Shown here piece after piece: positions 1 to 8,554 of a DNA stretch of 23,345 bases (positions are counted from its first letter, which is position 1; every line of letters starts with the position of its first letter). This DNA comes from an uncultured Bacillota bacterium (GTDB lineage: Bacteria > Bacillota_I > Bacilli_A > RFN20 > CAG-826). The notes under the pieces are model-generated. The model was given only the letters and a program-made list of their open reading frames with translations. It searched no databases and had not been told where the DNA came from. Made by a program: the position numbers and the translations under genes. The DNA lies in the NCBI GenBank assembly GCA_949298295.1, contig CASFWS010000007.1, forward strand, positions 1 to 23,345. The letters run 5' to 3'.

Positions 1-1855
1 CGTTGAGAGCGGCCGTTTCGTAGTTAAAGAGCGAGGAAAAGTGGCTGGTGCCGTTAGCGCCGTAGGCAATCTGGCTGTTCTTATCGACCAACCCTTCGAT
101 ATTGGCCCGGTAATAGGTTCCTTTCCCATCCTCGTTCATGTTGGCAAGACGGCTCGTCATCGCCTCGGCGAAGGCGGCTCCGCCGTTGTAGCTGTTCTGG
201 TAAGACCAGCTTGAGCCGTAGATGAACGAGCAGTTCCCGCAAACGATGGTCTCGACGGCGATGATGCCCATTAGGGCCCTCGGCAACCATTTCTTGTAGC
301 GGAAGCAGATGAAGAGAACCGAGACGAGGCCGTAGAGCCCGAACTGGTAGTAAATCATCCACTGGAGGGAATGCATGACGCCGTCGCGGCTGCCATAAGC
401 CGGGAAGGTGTAGCTTTCGGGCCAATAGCCGTCCATGCCGCTGCCATCGAAAGTCATGCCGTTGAAGTAGAAGGCATAAAGGGCCCAGACGACGACGGAA
501 AGGGCCAAGGTAAAGAGGGCTCCGGAGACGATGACCCATTTCGGCTCTTCTTTCAATCGATCGAGCTCCCGCGCCCCGTAATAAACGATCAAGGGGACCA
601 GGATGATGTACCAGCGCCCGTAGCCGTCCCCGGCGAAGGCGTAGAAGAAGTAATAGGCGAAATTGGTGAAAACGAGATATGAGAAGAGAGCGAAAAGGAG
701 AAGTTCCCCCACTTTCTTCCGCCGAATGGCCGAAACAAGGGCGATGAAGAAGAGGATGACAATCGGGGTATAGGAGAACATCGAGGCCGTCCAGGAGTCG
801 TAGTTGTTCGGGCGGGCCAGCGGAAGCCAGAGATAGTTGACCGTCGGGAAAAGGAAGGAAGTAATCCCTTGCATCTCCCGGACGGGATGGCGGCCGACCA
901 TCTGGAACATGGCCGCGAAGAAACTCCCGACATCGAAGGTCTTGATCGAGGTGAGGATCTGCTCGAGGTAAAGAGAGCCTAGAGACGTCGTCCGTCCCGA
1001 CAAGGAAGATTCCCGAAGGCTCGGGAAAAGAACCCAGGAGCCGAGGAGAAGCCCGGCCGCAAAGGCGTAGACGCCGATTCCGATGACGGCTAGATTGCCC
1101 TTCAGGTCCCGGCGGCCCAAGGTCATGAAATAACGGATGAGGCTATAGAAGACCCCGAAGAGGCAGAAAACGACCAAGTAGAAGAAACAGGACATCCCGA
1201 GGAGGAGAAGCGAGACGGCCAGGACATAAGGCTTTTTGTCCTTAAGTATCTTCTCGACGCCAAGGAGGCAGAAGGGAATGAGAGCCGAGGCGCTGACCAT
1301 CGTCGGAAAGCCGACCATGAAATTGATGAAGCCGTTGAAGGCATAGGCGGTCCCGGCCACTCGGGCCGAGCTTTCCTTCATCCCAAGGTAACGGCAATAC
1401 CACCGCATCCCAAGGCCTCCGACCATTCCTTTCACGATGGTGAGAAGGGCGTACATCTGGGGAATCCAGGACCTAGGGGTAACGATATAGGCTATGAGGA
1501 GGAACGGATCGAAGAGGCCGTAGTAGGCATTGGCCCCGATCTGATCGACCCCGAGGTAGGTATCGGTCGAATAAAGTTCGAAGTAACCGGTCCGGAAAAA
1601 CTTCTGCCACGTGTCGTGAAAGCCGTAGGCCATCGTCACGTACTGACTTTGGTAGTCCCAGCCATAGAGCTGGGTAAAGGAATTGTTCAGGAGGCTATAG
1701 GCCATCCAAAGAAAACCGAGGATAAAGAGCCCGATCCCAAAGTAAAAAAGACTCCTGATGTCGAAAAGAAAGGGCATTTTCTCATGCAAAAACGCCTTAA
1801 ATGACTTCCTTTTGGGAGCCAGGTCCTTCAGTTGGACGATATTCTCATCGGGCAT
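1..1855 (-). CDS. YfhO-family polytopic membrane protein (3' end outside window)
   Basis: This is the first 618 residues of a very hydrophobic protein whose 3' end lies beyond the left edge. It starts at the ATG at 1855, preceded by AAGGAG nine bases upstream, and overlaps the end of the P-II gene by 11 bases, so the two are probably translationally coupled. After a charged N-terminus of about 30 residues, a first membrane segment follows (FYFGIGLFILGFLWMAYSLL), then a conserved aromatic/charged extracellular loop (YGWDYQSQY, GFHDTWQKFF) and many more helices. This layout matches the YfhO family (PF09586), whose members run to about 850-900 residues. B. subtilis YfhO is linked to glycosylation of lipoteichoic acid, and the family has a GT-C glycosyltransferase-like architecture. 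A role in sugar transfer to an envelope polymer is therefore an inference. No frameshift is seen in the 618 codons. Confidence 0.85.
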   Translation of the reverse strand, partial: MPDENIVQLKDLAPKRKSFKAFLHEKMPFLFDIRSLFYFGIGLFILGFLWMAYSLLNNSFTQLYGWDYQSQYVTMAYGFHDTWQKFFRTGYFELYSTDTYLGVDQIGANAYYGLFDPFLLIAYIVTPRSWIPQMYALLTIVKGMVGGLGMRWYCRYLGMKESSARVAGTAYAFNGFINFMVGFPTMVSASALIPFCLLGVEKILKDKKPYVLAVSLLLLGMSCFFYLVVFCLFGVFYSLIRYFMTLGRRDLKGNLAVIGIGVYAFAAGLLLGSWVLFPSLRESSLSGRTTSLGSLYLEQILTSIKTFDVGSFFAAMFQMVGRHPVREMQGITSFLFPTVNYLWLPLARPNNYDSWTASMFSYTPIVILFFIALVSAIRRKKVGELLLFALFSYLVFTNFAYYFFYAFAGDGYGRWYIILVPLIVYYGARELDRLKEEPKWVIVSGALFTLALSVVVWALYAFYFNGMTFDGSGMDGYWPESYTFPAYGSRDGVMHSLQWMIYYQFGLYGLVSVLFICFRYKKWLPRALMGIIAVETIVCGNCSFIYGSSWSYQNSYNGGAAFAEAMTSRLANMNEDGKGTYYRANIEGLVDKNSQIAYGANGTSHFSSLFNYETAALN

Positions 1856-2630
1856 CGCCATCCGCTCCTTCCCCTCCGCTTTCCTCGCCCGAGAGGCCAA
1901 GGGCATCGGAAATCGGCATCGAGAAGACGATGCCTTGCCCCTTGGTCGAAATGCCGGCATCGCGGTAAATGGCTTCCATGACCGCGTTCTTGATTTCTTC
2001 CCGGACCAAAATGAGGACCATTTCCTTCTCGGGAGTAATGGCAATCCCGAAGAAACGCTCGATGTCCTTGTTGCCGGTTCCGTGGGCCGTGAGAATGGTT
2101 CCCCCGCGGGCGCCGGCCTTCTTGGCGGCTTCCATGACGATGTCGGTATACCCGTCGTTCACGATGGCGTAGATGCATGCGTACTTCTCGTCGTTCATTG
2201 CCTTATCCTCCTCGGGCCTTTCCTTTTTGGGCTCCAGATAGCGAAGGTTCGCCGCATAGCGATAAGCCGCTACCCCGACGAAGCTTTCGATGTTTGTCGC
2301 GAACGCTATCCCCTTCGCATAATTGCTCACGGCAAAGCGCTTTGCGAGTTCGCCGCGAAGCGAGCGGTAGACATTAGAAGGCATGCAGGCGAAGAAAGCC
2401 CGCTTGTCCTGGTTCCCAAACCCGAAAACTTCGTAAAAATCGCTCGATGCCGTGCCTTTGCCGTGCATCGATAGGAAGAAACTCGCGCCCGAAGCCAAGA
2501 TCATCTTGCCGATGCTCGAAGCCTGTCCGTCGTTGACGATGACCGTCGCGAAAACCATTGGACGAAGGGCGTACCCTTCGTCGAAGGGGGCCTTTTTCTT
2601 TTCGCGCACAGCTTTTCTTTCTTTTTTCAT
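1845..2630 (-). CDS. Tandem-domain P-II family nitrogen-regulator-like protein
   Basis: The 261-residue protein appears to hold two P-II-like ferredoxin-fold domains. The first spans about residues 24-125 (PMVFATVIVNDGQASSIGKM to FVGVAAYRY). The second spans about 149-246 and is the clearer match: YACIYAIVNDGYTDIVMEAA, then GARGGTILTAHGTG and the GQGIVFSMPI strand. P-II proteins are cytoplasmic trimers that bind ATP/ADP and often 2-oxoglutarate and dock on transporters or enzymes. Classical P-II is about 112 residues, so this is roughly twice that length; a linker rich in K/E (about 133-147) separates the domains. The C-terminal tail (247-261) is acidic and Gly-rich. It starts one base after the DUF1538 gene stops and overlaps the YfhO gene. 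The DUF1538 membrane protein is the likely partner (inference from adjacency). No amtB or glnA is nearby. Confidence 0.85.
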   Translation of the reverse strand: MKKERKAVREKKKAPFDEGYALRPMVFATVIVNDGQASSIGKMILASGASFFLSMHGKGTASSDFYEVFGFGNQDKRAFFACMPSNVYRSLRGELAKRFAVSNYAKGIAFATNIESFVGVAAYRYAANLRYLEPKKERPEEDKAMNDEKYACIYAIVNDGYTDIVMEAAKKAGARGGTILTAHGTGNKDIERFFGIAITPEKEMVLILVREEIKNAVMEAIYRDAGISTKGQGIVFSMPISDALGLSGEESGGEGADGDAR

Positions 2631-2631
2631 G

Positions 2632-4239
2632 TCAACCTACCAAGTGAATGATCTGGCAATCGTCGGCTTCGATGAAGCCCTCGCGGATCTTCCGATCGAC
2701 GAGCCGCCGCTTCACCACCGCATAAAGACCCATCATCTGAATGACGATGAGGGGCATGAGGGCAATCATCGCAACACTTCCGAAGGCGTTCTCGAAGACG
2801 GCCGACTCGTCCTTTGTCCCGACGGTGAAGCCGATGACGAAGGGCATGACGAAGGTCGAGGCCATCGGCCCGGAAGCGACGCCTCCGGAGTCGAAAGCCA
2901 TCGAGGTATAGATGCCCGGCACGAGGAAGGTCAAGCCCAAAGCGATGATGTAGCCGGGAACCATGTAGTAAAGGATCGAGAAACCGAGGTAAGCCCGAAG
3001 AGCCGCCAAGGCGACGCCTCCGCCGACGGCAAGAGCCATGATGAGAAGGACGTTGAAGCTTTTGATCGTCCCTTCGGAAACTTTCTCGATTTGATGGACG
3101 AGGACATGGACGGCCGGTTCGGCAAAGACCCCGAAGAGGCCGAAGAGACCCCCGACGAGAATCGCCACCCAGACAAGAGAAGCGTCGCTTCCAAGGGACT
3201 TGCCGAGCAATTGGGCAATCGGAAGGAAACCGACCTCGACCGTCGTCATGAAGACGACGAGGCCAAGATAGGCATAGACAAGGCCGATGAGGATGCGGGC
3301 CAGCTGCTTGAGGGAAAGCCTAACGAAGAGAAGGTCGTAGACGATGAAGAACACTGCGATTGGGCAAATGGCCAAGGCGACCGAGCCAAACTGGGAAACA
3401 AGGTCCCCTCCGATGACCGGAAGGACGCTTTCCCAACAGGAAGCGAAATCGGCAGCCTCGACATAGGAAACGCTCTCAAAGTGGTAAACCATCGCCGATG
3501 TATCGGTGAAAAGAGCCAAGACCATGACCATGATGATCGGGCCGACCGAGGCAAGGGCCGTAAGGCCGAAGGAGTCCTCGCTTGACCTTCCGCCGTGGCT
3601 CCGCGAGGCGGCAAGGCCCGCCCCAAAGGCCAAGATGAAAGGAACGGTGACCGGGCCGGTGGTAACCCCGCCCGAATCGAAGGCAATCGGAAGCAGTTTC
3701 GGATCGACGAGCCCGGCTAGGGCAAAGACGATTCCGTAGAAACATAAGAACATGATCTTGAGCGACTTTTGGAAAAGGATCCGCAAAACCCCGACGACCA
3801 GGAAGATGCCGACGCCGAGGCCGATCATGCAGATCAAGGTCGCCCGGTCGATGCCGATTTGCCCGGCCATGACCGAGAGGTCCGGTTCGGCAACCGTAAT
3901 GAGGAAGCCGAGGAGGAAAGTCATGAGGACGACAACCCACATCTTCTTCCCCTTGAAGAGGGTCTCCCCGATCGTTTGCCCGATTTGCGACATCGAACGG
4001 TCGCAGCCGATTTGGAAGAGACTGAGACCCAAGCCGATGAAAAAGGCGGAGACGAGGAAAAGGACGAGGCCCGGAAGGGAGAAGGCCGGAACGACGCCAG
4101 TAAGGTAAACGACGACGACCACGGCCACGATCGGGATGACCGAAAGGAAGCTCTCCCCGACCTTCGATAGCCAGGACCAATCGAAAAGCGCGCCGAGGTT
4201 CAGACGCCTAGTTTTTGGGGCCTTTGTCTTTCCTTCCAC
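2632..4239 (-). CDS. DUF1538 family membrane protein (putative transporter)
   Basis: I chose the GTG at 4239, which has AAAGGA at suitable spacing and trims a 38-residue extension that only overlaps the rluA gene. The product is 535 residues with about 12-14 hydrophobic segments. It is an internal duplication: AFDSGGVTTGP at about 187 recurs as AFDSGGVASGP at about 448, and AEPDLSVMAGQI at about 117 as AEPAVHVLVHQI at about 373, an offset of roughly 256-261 residues. These Asp/Ser/Gly-rich re-entrant-like motifs and the adjacent P-II gene are hallmarks of DUF1538 (PF07556). The transported solute is not known to me. The paired motifs resemble inverted- or direct-repeat ion-coupled transporters, so a small ion or metabolite carrier gated by P-II is an inference. 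The gene overlaps rluA by 32 bases and is followed one base later by the P-II gene. Confidence 0.85.
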   Translation of the reverse strand: MEGKTKAPKTRRLNLGALFDWSWLSKVGESFLSVIPIVAVVVVVYLTGVVPAFSLPGLVLFLVSAFFIGLGLSLFQIGCDRSMSQIGQTIGETLFKGKKMWVVVLMTFLLGFLITVAEPDLSVMAGQIGIDRATLICMIGLGVGIFLVVGVLRILFQKSLKIMFLCFYGIVFALAGLVDPKLLPIAFDSGGVTTGPVTVPFILAFGAGLAASRSHGGRSSEDSFGLTALASVGPIIMVMVLALFTDTSAMVYHFESVSYVEAADFASCWESVLPVIGGDLVSQFGSVALAICPIAVFFIVYDLLFVRLSLKQLARILIGLVYAYLGLVVFMTTVEVGFLPIAQLLGKSLGSDASLVWVAILVGGLFGLFGVFAEPAVHVLVHQIEKVSEGTIKSFNVLLIMALAVGGGVALAALRAYLGFSILYYMVPGYIIALGLTFLVPGIYTSMAFDSGGVASGPMASTFVMPFVIGFTVGTKDESAVFENAFGSVAMIALMPLIVIQMMGLYAVVKRRLVDRKIREGFIEADDCQIIHLVG

Positions 4240-5188
4240 GTGCTTTTTCCTTTCCGTCCCCAAAGAACATTTGCCGGAAGGGGCCCGGCATCGGGCTCCG
4301 GAGGTCGATTTCCCGCCCGTCTTCCGGCGAGACGAGGGTAAGACGATAAGCATGGAGGCCGAGCCGCTTCAAAGGATCGGATGGCTCTCCGTACTTATCG
4401 TCCCCGACGACGAAATGCCCGGTGTGGCCGAGCTGGACGCGGATTTGGTTTTTCCGCCCCGTCTTGATGTCGACGTCCAAGAGCGAATAGCCGCCTTTCT
4501 CGGCCATCGTTTTGTATTCCGTTACGGCGAGCTTGGCTCCCTTGGGGCCATGGGCAACTCGCATGAGGTTCGTTTTATCCTCGAAAAGGTAATCTTTGAG
4601 GGTCGCTTCCTTTTTCTCCATGCTCCCCTCGACAATGGCGTAGTAGCCCCTCTTGGTAACGATGTCGTTCCAGTGCTTCTGGAGCTTTTCCTGCGTCGCG
4701 CGGTCTTTGGCAAACAAGAGGACGCCGGAAGTGTCCTCGTCGAGGCGATGGACGACGAAAAGGCGGGCCGAGCGATCGTTCATCGTGAGGTAATCGCTCA
4801 TCATCCGGTAAGCCGTCGACTTCTTTTCCTTGTCGCTGGCCACGCTGAGTAGGCCGCTCGGCTTATCGATGGCGATGATGTGCTCGTCCTCGTAAATGAT
4901 GGGGAGGTTCTTCCGCTTCTTCTTCCGAATCGGCTCCCAGGCAAGGGTCACCTCGTCCTCGGGATAAAGGCGAAAGGAGAAAAGGGAAACCGGAGCCCCG
5001 CCGACGGCGACCTGGTGGTTGGCAATGATGCGCCGAACGTTCCGCTCGCTTTGCCCCGGGAGCTTTTCCTTCACGAAGGAAAGAAGGTCGGTCTCGTGGC
5101 GGACGACATAGGTCTTGTCCGGCCGCCGGGAACGGACTAGAGGCTTTCGGGGACCTTGGTTGGCTTTGCGGGGGCGAAAGGCTGGCAT
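4208..5188 (-). CDS. RluA-family 23S rRNA/tRNA pseudouridine synthase
   Basis: The 326-residue protein isomerises uridine to pseudouridine in structured RNA. An N-terminal S4-like RNA-binding region (about 30-85, LLSFVKEKLPGQSERNVRRI) precedes the catalytic domain. That domain opens with IIYEDEHIIAIDKPSGLLS and holds the catalytic Asp150 in HRLDEDTSG. It also contains the GRKNQIRVQL and GDDKYG motifs that complete the family signature. Both termini are Lys/Arg rich, as expected for an RNA binder. The length is typical of RluC/RluD-type enzymes; which uridine is modified cannot be read from the sequence. It begins two bases after the patatin gene ends and overlaps the DUF1538 gene start, so it is an internal operon member. 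No key residue is missing. Confidence 0.92.
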   Translation of the reverse strand: MPAFRPRKANQGPRKPLVRSRRPDKTYVVRHETDLLSFVKEKLPGQSERNVRRIIANHQVAVGGAPVSLFSFRLYPEDEVTLAWEPIRKKKRKNLPIIYEDEHIIAIDKPSGLLSVASDKEKKSTAYRMMSDYLTMNDRSARLFVVHRLDEDTSGVLLFAKDRATQEKLQKHWNDIVTKRGYYAIVEGSMEKKEATLKDYLFEDKTNLMRVAHGPKGAKLAVTEYKTMAEKGGYSLLDVDIKTGRKNQIRVQLGHTGHFVVGDDKYGEPSDPLKRLGLHAYRLTLVSPEDGREIDLRSPMPGPFRQMFFGDGKEKARGRKDKGPKN

Positions 5189-5190
5189 GA

Positions 5191-6054
5191 CTAGATTTTA
5201 TCCGTTCTTGTCTTAGACAAGAAGCACAGAATGTCCGTCATCTTCCTTTTGGCATCCGCATGTCCAAGGGCATAGATGCCCCCTAGGACATCGAGCCTAC
5301 GCTCCGTCGTCTTGATGGCGATGGATTCCGAAGGATAAATCGCCAGCAAATCCCCTTTGTCGTTCATGGAATCGAGCTCGTCAAAAAGAGAGTTGTATAC
5401 CGCCTCCGGATGGCGGAGCGGCTCGATTGCCTGCGGATAGGAAGCAAATAGGCGATTCATCAAGGCGCTTGCCCGGCGGGCTCTTTGGCGCTTCCGATAA
5501 CCGCGGGCTTGGGTCGAGATGACAAGAAGAGGTCCCTCTTGCATCCCGAGGGCTTCGCGGAGGGCAATGGGGGAAACGATCCCTCCGTCGAGGTAGTGCT
5601 TGCCCCGGGCCTCGACCGGGCGGCAAAGAAGGGGAAGTGAGCAGCTGGCCCGGAGCCCATCCCAGAAATCGGGATCGTCCTTTCCGAAAAGGGCGCTCTT
5701 CCTGCTCTCGAGCTCGGTAGCCACAGCATAGAACCGGCAGGGGGAAGCGAGGAATCTCTCCTTGGAAAAGCCGAGACGCCCGGGAGCCGCGGCAAAAAGG
5801 TAGTCGAAGTCGAAAAGCCCTCCCGTCTTCACGAAGTTCCGGGCGGCCATGAACTCCTTGTCCGCGGCCATGGCAAGCATCGTCCGCTTGGCCCCTTGGT
5901 AATCCCCGCTCAGAAAATTGGCCGTCACGAGAGAGCCGGCCGAGGTGCCGAAGGCCAAGGACGGATAGAGCCCTTCTTCGAGGAAGGCATCGAGCACGCC
6001 GGCCGCATAAATGCCGCGCATCGATCCTCCTTGCACGACCAAGGTGAACTTCAT
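5191..6054 (-). CDS. Patatin-like phospholipase/esterase
   Basis: The ATG at 6054 gives a 287-residue protein. An in-frame upstream Met only adds 60 low-complexity residues that overlap the 5'-nucleotidase gene and are rejected. The N-terminus has the oxyanion loop GGSMRG (9-14), the nucleophile elbow GTSAG with Ser38, and the catalytic Asp156 in YLDGGIVSP, so the Ser-Asp dyad of patatins is intact. Enzymes of this family hydrolyse acyl esters of lipids; bacterial homologues such as YjjU are intracellular and their substrates are mostly undefined. No signal peptide is visible, which argues for a cytoplasmic or membrane-surface location. The gene starts one base after the 5'-nucleotidase stop and ends two bases before rluA, so it depends on the operon transcript. 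Confidence 0.9.
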   Translation of the reverse strand: MKFTLVVQGGSMRGIYAAGVLDAFLEEGLYPSLAFGTSAGSLVTANFLSGDYQGAKRTMLAMAADKEFMAARNFVKTGGLFDFDYLFAAAPGRLGFSKERFLASPCRFYAVATELESRKSALFGKDDPDFWDGLRASCSLPLLCRPVEARGKHYLDGGIVSPIALREALGMQEGPLLVISTQARGYRKRQRARRASALMNRLFASYPQAIEPLRHPEAVYNSLFDELDSMNDKGDLLAIYPSESIAIKTTERRLDVLGGIYALGHADAKRKMTDILCFLSKTRTDKI

Positions 6055-6055
6055 C

Positions 6056-7900
6056 CTAGGCCCGGCTCCGGAAGTAAGCGGCCGCGCAGTCGCGGAGGCG
6101 GTTGACGGAGTCGCGGGCCACTTCGTTGAAATAGAAGTCGATGCTCTCGTAGGCGTAGGAAATGATGACGACAGTATACGTCTTGTCGTATTCGTAGTCC
6201 CTCGAAGACGGATAGGTGACGTTCCTTGCGGCAACGCTCATGAGGTCGCGGCCCTCAATCGTCGCGAAGATATGATCGTTGTCGAAGGGGAAGACCGAAT
6301 AAAGATCGCCATAGGTGATGTTCCCGGACACGATGTCCTGGCGGGCGCAGCCGCTATTGACGATCGCTACCTCCGGAGAAGGATAGCCATCGTAGTCTTG
6401 ATAGAATTCGTAAAGAGCCTCGGCCCCGATCGAAGCCAGCTGGCTTTGGGGGATGTCGACATCGGTGTAGCCAACCACCTCGTCCATGACTTCGGAGAAC
6501 TGCTCTTCATAGGAAGCGACGATGAGAGAAGCCACGTAATCGGGGACATTGTCCTCGTTGTCGTAGAAGGACTCGTCCCGCTCGACGCCGTCGAACGCCC
6601 ACCCGTCGGCCGACCTTACGAAACGGACCGAGCGGACGTTGCTTCCATTGGCCCAAGTCTGAAGGTGCGGAATCCCGTAATTGTCCACAAAGTAAGTGTC
6701 CTGATGGGTATGGCCGAGGAAGACGGCATCGATATTCTGGCAGTAACGGGTGTTGAAATCGCCGTCATGGATCGAGACGACGACCAAATCGCAGCCTTCC
6801 TCGACTCGAAGGCGATTGGCCTCGTTCGAGATGAGGCTCGAATAGGAGGCGAAATGGTAGCCGCCGAGGCTCGAGGGCAAAATCGAGCCCTCCAAAAGCC
6901 CAATGCCTCCAATGACGCCGATCCGGACCCCGCCCCGGACAAGGACGGTGCTCGGGGCAAGGAAGGAAGGCCGCTGCTCTTCTGGATCGAGGACATTTAT
7001 GCCAAGGAACGGGAAATTGGCTTTCGGAGCGTTGTCCTCGATGGCCGAGGCGCCCCAGTCGAACTCGTGGTTGCCGATGCTCATCGCGTCGAAGCCGACG
7101 GCGTTCATCCAGTCGATCATCGCCCCACCGTAAGACATGTTGCTCATGGCGCTGCCCTGCCACATGTCGCCGGAAGAAAGGATGACCGTCCCGTCCGGGT
7201 TGCCTTCGTAGGCGTTCCGGTAAAGGGTCGAGAGGCGTTCGATGCCAAGCTGGTACTGGCCGCTCTCGCCGTTGAAGTCGATCGCGCCGTGGGTGTCGTT
7301 GATCGTATAGATGTCGATGGCTTCAAGTTCCTCGACCGGGGCTTCTTCCTCATAGTTCGTGTATAGGGTAATCGACTCGATCGCGATCTCGCCTAGCGGA
7401 GCATAAAGGCTGAAGTGCCTGGCATTCTGGCCAAAAGCGAAGTAGACGTCGTTTTCGAGGGCCGAGGCCCCGATGGCTCCGTTGTCGATTGACCAATGGG
7501 ACCCTTTCGCATAGAGAATGTCAAGGGAATCCGCCGCGGCGAATTCCACCCGGACGCCAAGAAGGGAAGAGTAGGCGAGGTCATTCGTAAGAAGGAGGCC
7601 CTTCTCAAGAATGAGCGACCCGTCCTCGCCGCGCGTCAAAGACCCTTCGTAGCGAAGGGGGAAGCGCTCGTCGTCGCCGATTAGGAGATTCCCGTCGACG
7701 ACGGCTTCGGAGTCATAGACGACAACTTCGGAAATTTCCTCCTGCAGGGCCCCTTCGGAACTCGAGGAATAGGGCACATAGGAGGCAGAAGACCCGGAGG
7801 AACTGAAAGAATCGGAAGAAGAACCGCTCGAGGTCGAAGGATTGGAACAGGAGAAAAGAAGGGCAGCGACAAGGGAGGAACAAAGGACCGTTTTCTTCAT
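6056..7900 (-). CDS. Lipoprotein 5'-nucleotidase / metallophosphoesterase
   Basis: The 614-residue product begins with a lipoprotein signal peptide whose lipobox LLFSC places the lipidated Cys at residue 18, followed by a Ser-rich linker (22-48). After a beta-rich N-terminal region of unknown role (about 50-185) comes the calcineurin-like phosphoesterase domain with intact dimetal ligands: NDTHG (D202, H204), SGDMWQG (D245), GNHEFDWG (N277, H278), H378 and GHTHQD (H397, H399). The C-terminal part (about 450-600) is the 5'-nucleotidase substrate domain, with NSGCARQDI and a GDLYSVFPFDND segment. It should act on the outer face of the membrane, releasing phosphate and nucleosides from nucleotides. 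Unlike cell-wall-anchored relatives it lacks an LPXTG signal and is tethered by its N-terminal lipid. It follows the mntP-like gene after nine bases. Confidence 0.92.
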   Translation of the reverse strand: MKKTVLCSSLVAALLFSCSNPSTSSGSSSDSFSSSGSSASYVPYSSSSEGALQEEISEVVVYDSEAVVDGNLLIGDDERFPLRYEGSLTRGEDGSLILEKGLLLTNDLAYSSLLGVRVEFAAADSLDILYAKGSHWSIDNGAIGASALENDVYFAFGQNARHFSLYAPLGEIAIESITLYTNYEEEAPVEELEAIDIYTINDTHGAIDFNGESGQYQLGIERLSTLYRNAYEGNPDGTVILSSGDMWQGSAMSNMSYGGAMIDWMNAVGFDAMSIGNHEFDWGASAIEDNAPKANFPFLGINVLDPEEQRPSFLAPSTVLVRGGVRIGVIGGIGLLEGSILPSSLGGYHFASYSSLISNEANRLRVEEGCDLVVVSIHDGDFNTRYCQNIDAVFLGHTHQDTYFVDNYGIPHLQTWANGSNVRSVRFVRSADGWAFDGVERDESFYDNEDNVPDYVASLIVASYEEQFSEVMDEVVGYTDVDIPQSQLASIGAEALYEFYQDYDGYPSPEVAIVNSGCARQDIVSGNITYGDLYSVFPFDNDHIFATIEGRDLMSVAARNVTYPSSRDYEYDKTYTVVIISYAYESIDFYFNEVARDSVNRLRDCAAAYFRSRA

Positions 7901-7909
7901 GGGTCAATG

Positions 7910-8521
7910 TTAACCCATGTAGCCAAGTCCTTCCAAAAGAATGAAAAGCCCAAGGAGGACGAGGACCGTGCCGCCGAGGATTTCGGTGACCTCCACTTTG
8001 CCGCGGAAGATTTTGTTGAAGAACTTTCCGCCGTAAAGGCCGAGAAGGGAAACGAGGAAGGAAACGACCGCGATGACGATGAAGCAAACGTAGATTTGGT
8101 AATCGGCCGTCGCCTGGATGTTGGTGCGAACGGTGATGCCGATGGCCAGGGCATCGATGCTATCGGCGACCCCTTGAACCAAAATCATCGGATAGGTAAG
8201 GGTTTTGCGCGTAGAATTCTCGTCATCGCCCTTTTTCTTTGCGAGCTCGATGCTCGATTCGACGATCATTTTGAGACCAATGACGGACAAAAGAACAAAG
8301 CCGACCCAGTGATCGTAGGCGTCAATCCACTGGGAGAAGGCCAAGCCGAGAAGAAAGCCGACGAACGGGAAAAGGCCTTGAAAAAGGCCGAAGGTCCCGG
8401 CCGCGAAGAAGCTCTTCTTCCGTCCCATATCCGGATAAACGAGGCCGTCCGTCACGCTTAAGGCAAAGCAGTCCAGGGAAAGGGCCAAGGCAAACACGAA
8501 GGATAGCAGCAACCAGTTCAC
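7910..8521 (-). CDS. mntP: MntP/YtaF-family manganese efflux protein
   Basis: The 203-residue protein has six hydrophobic helices in two related halves, with conserved membrane acidic residues in LSLDCFALSVTDG (D17) and GVADSIDALAIGI. These are the signature segments of the MntP (UPF0059) family and its YtaF branch, which export Mn(II). The loop between the halves (about 93-106) is hydrophilic. The start is a GTG at 8521 with a purine-rich GAGGGA just upstream; no ATG is available in frame, and family members begin at the equivalent position. An 81-base gap separates it from the amidase gene, the largest in this run, and no terminator or manganese riboswitch (yybP-ykoY) is visible there. It may be cotranscribed or have its own promoter. 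Confidence 0.85.
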   Translation of the reverse strand: MNWLLLSFVFALALSLDCFALSVTDGLVYPDMGRKKSFFAAGTFGLFQGLFPFVGFLLGLAFSQWIDAYDHWVGFVLLSVIGLKMIVESSIELAKKKGDDENSTRKTLTYPMILVQGVADSIDALAIGITVRTNIQATADYQIYVCFIVIAVVSFLVSLLGLYGGKFFNKIFRGKVEVTEILGGTVLVLLGLFILLEGLGYMG

Positions 8522-8544
8522 AATCCCTCGATCTCCGATATCAT
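8517..8544 (+). promoter_or_regulatory. Candidate sigma-A-type promoter for the small plus-strand ORF
   Basis: TTCACA (8517-8522) and TATCAT (8539-8544) are separated by 16 bases; each differs from consensus at one position. The predicted transcript start would fall a few bases before the ATG at 8555. The -35 box overlaps the start codon of the opposite-strand mntP gene. Confidence 0.35.
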
Positions 8545-8554
8545 GGTCATCGTC

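Noticed and set aside
2452..3585. 377-codon plus-strand open frame opposite the DUF1538 gene
   Set aside because: Highly charged complement of a hydrophobic membrane protein; no independent signal.
4240..4353. 38-residue N-terminal extension of the DUF1538 protein
   Set aside because: Lies within rluA, is basic and non-hydrophobic, and the GTG at 4239 has a good ribosome site.
6055..6234. 60-residue N-terminal extension of the patatin-like protein
   Set aside because: Low-complexity Ser/Thr/Pro/Arg sequence inside the 5'-nucleotidase gene; the Met at 6054 gives the conserved family N-terminus.
6011..7366. 451-codon plus-strand open frame opposite the 5'-nucleotidase gene
   Set aside because: Shadow of a gene with complete metallophosphoesterase motifs; the translated sequence is a Val/Asp/Arg-rich complement.
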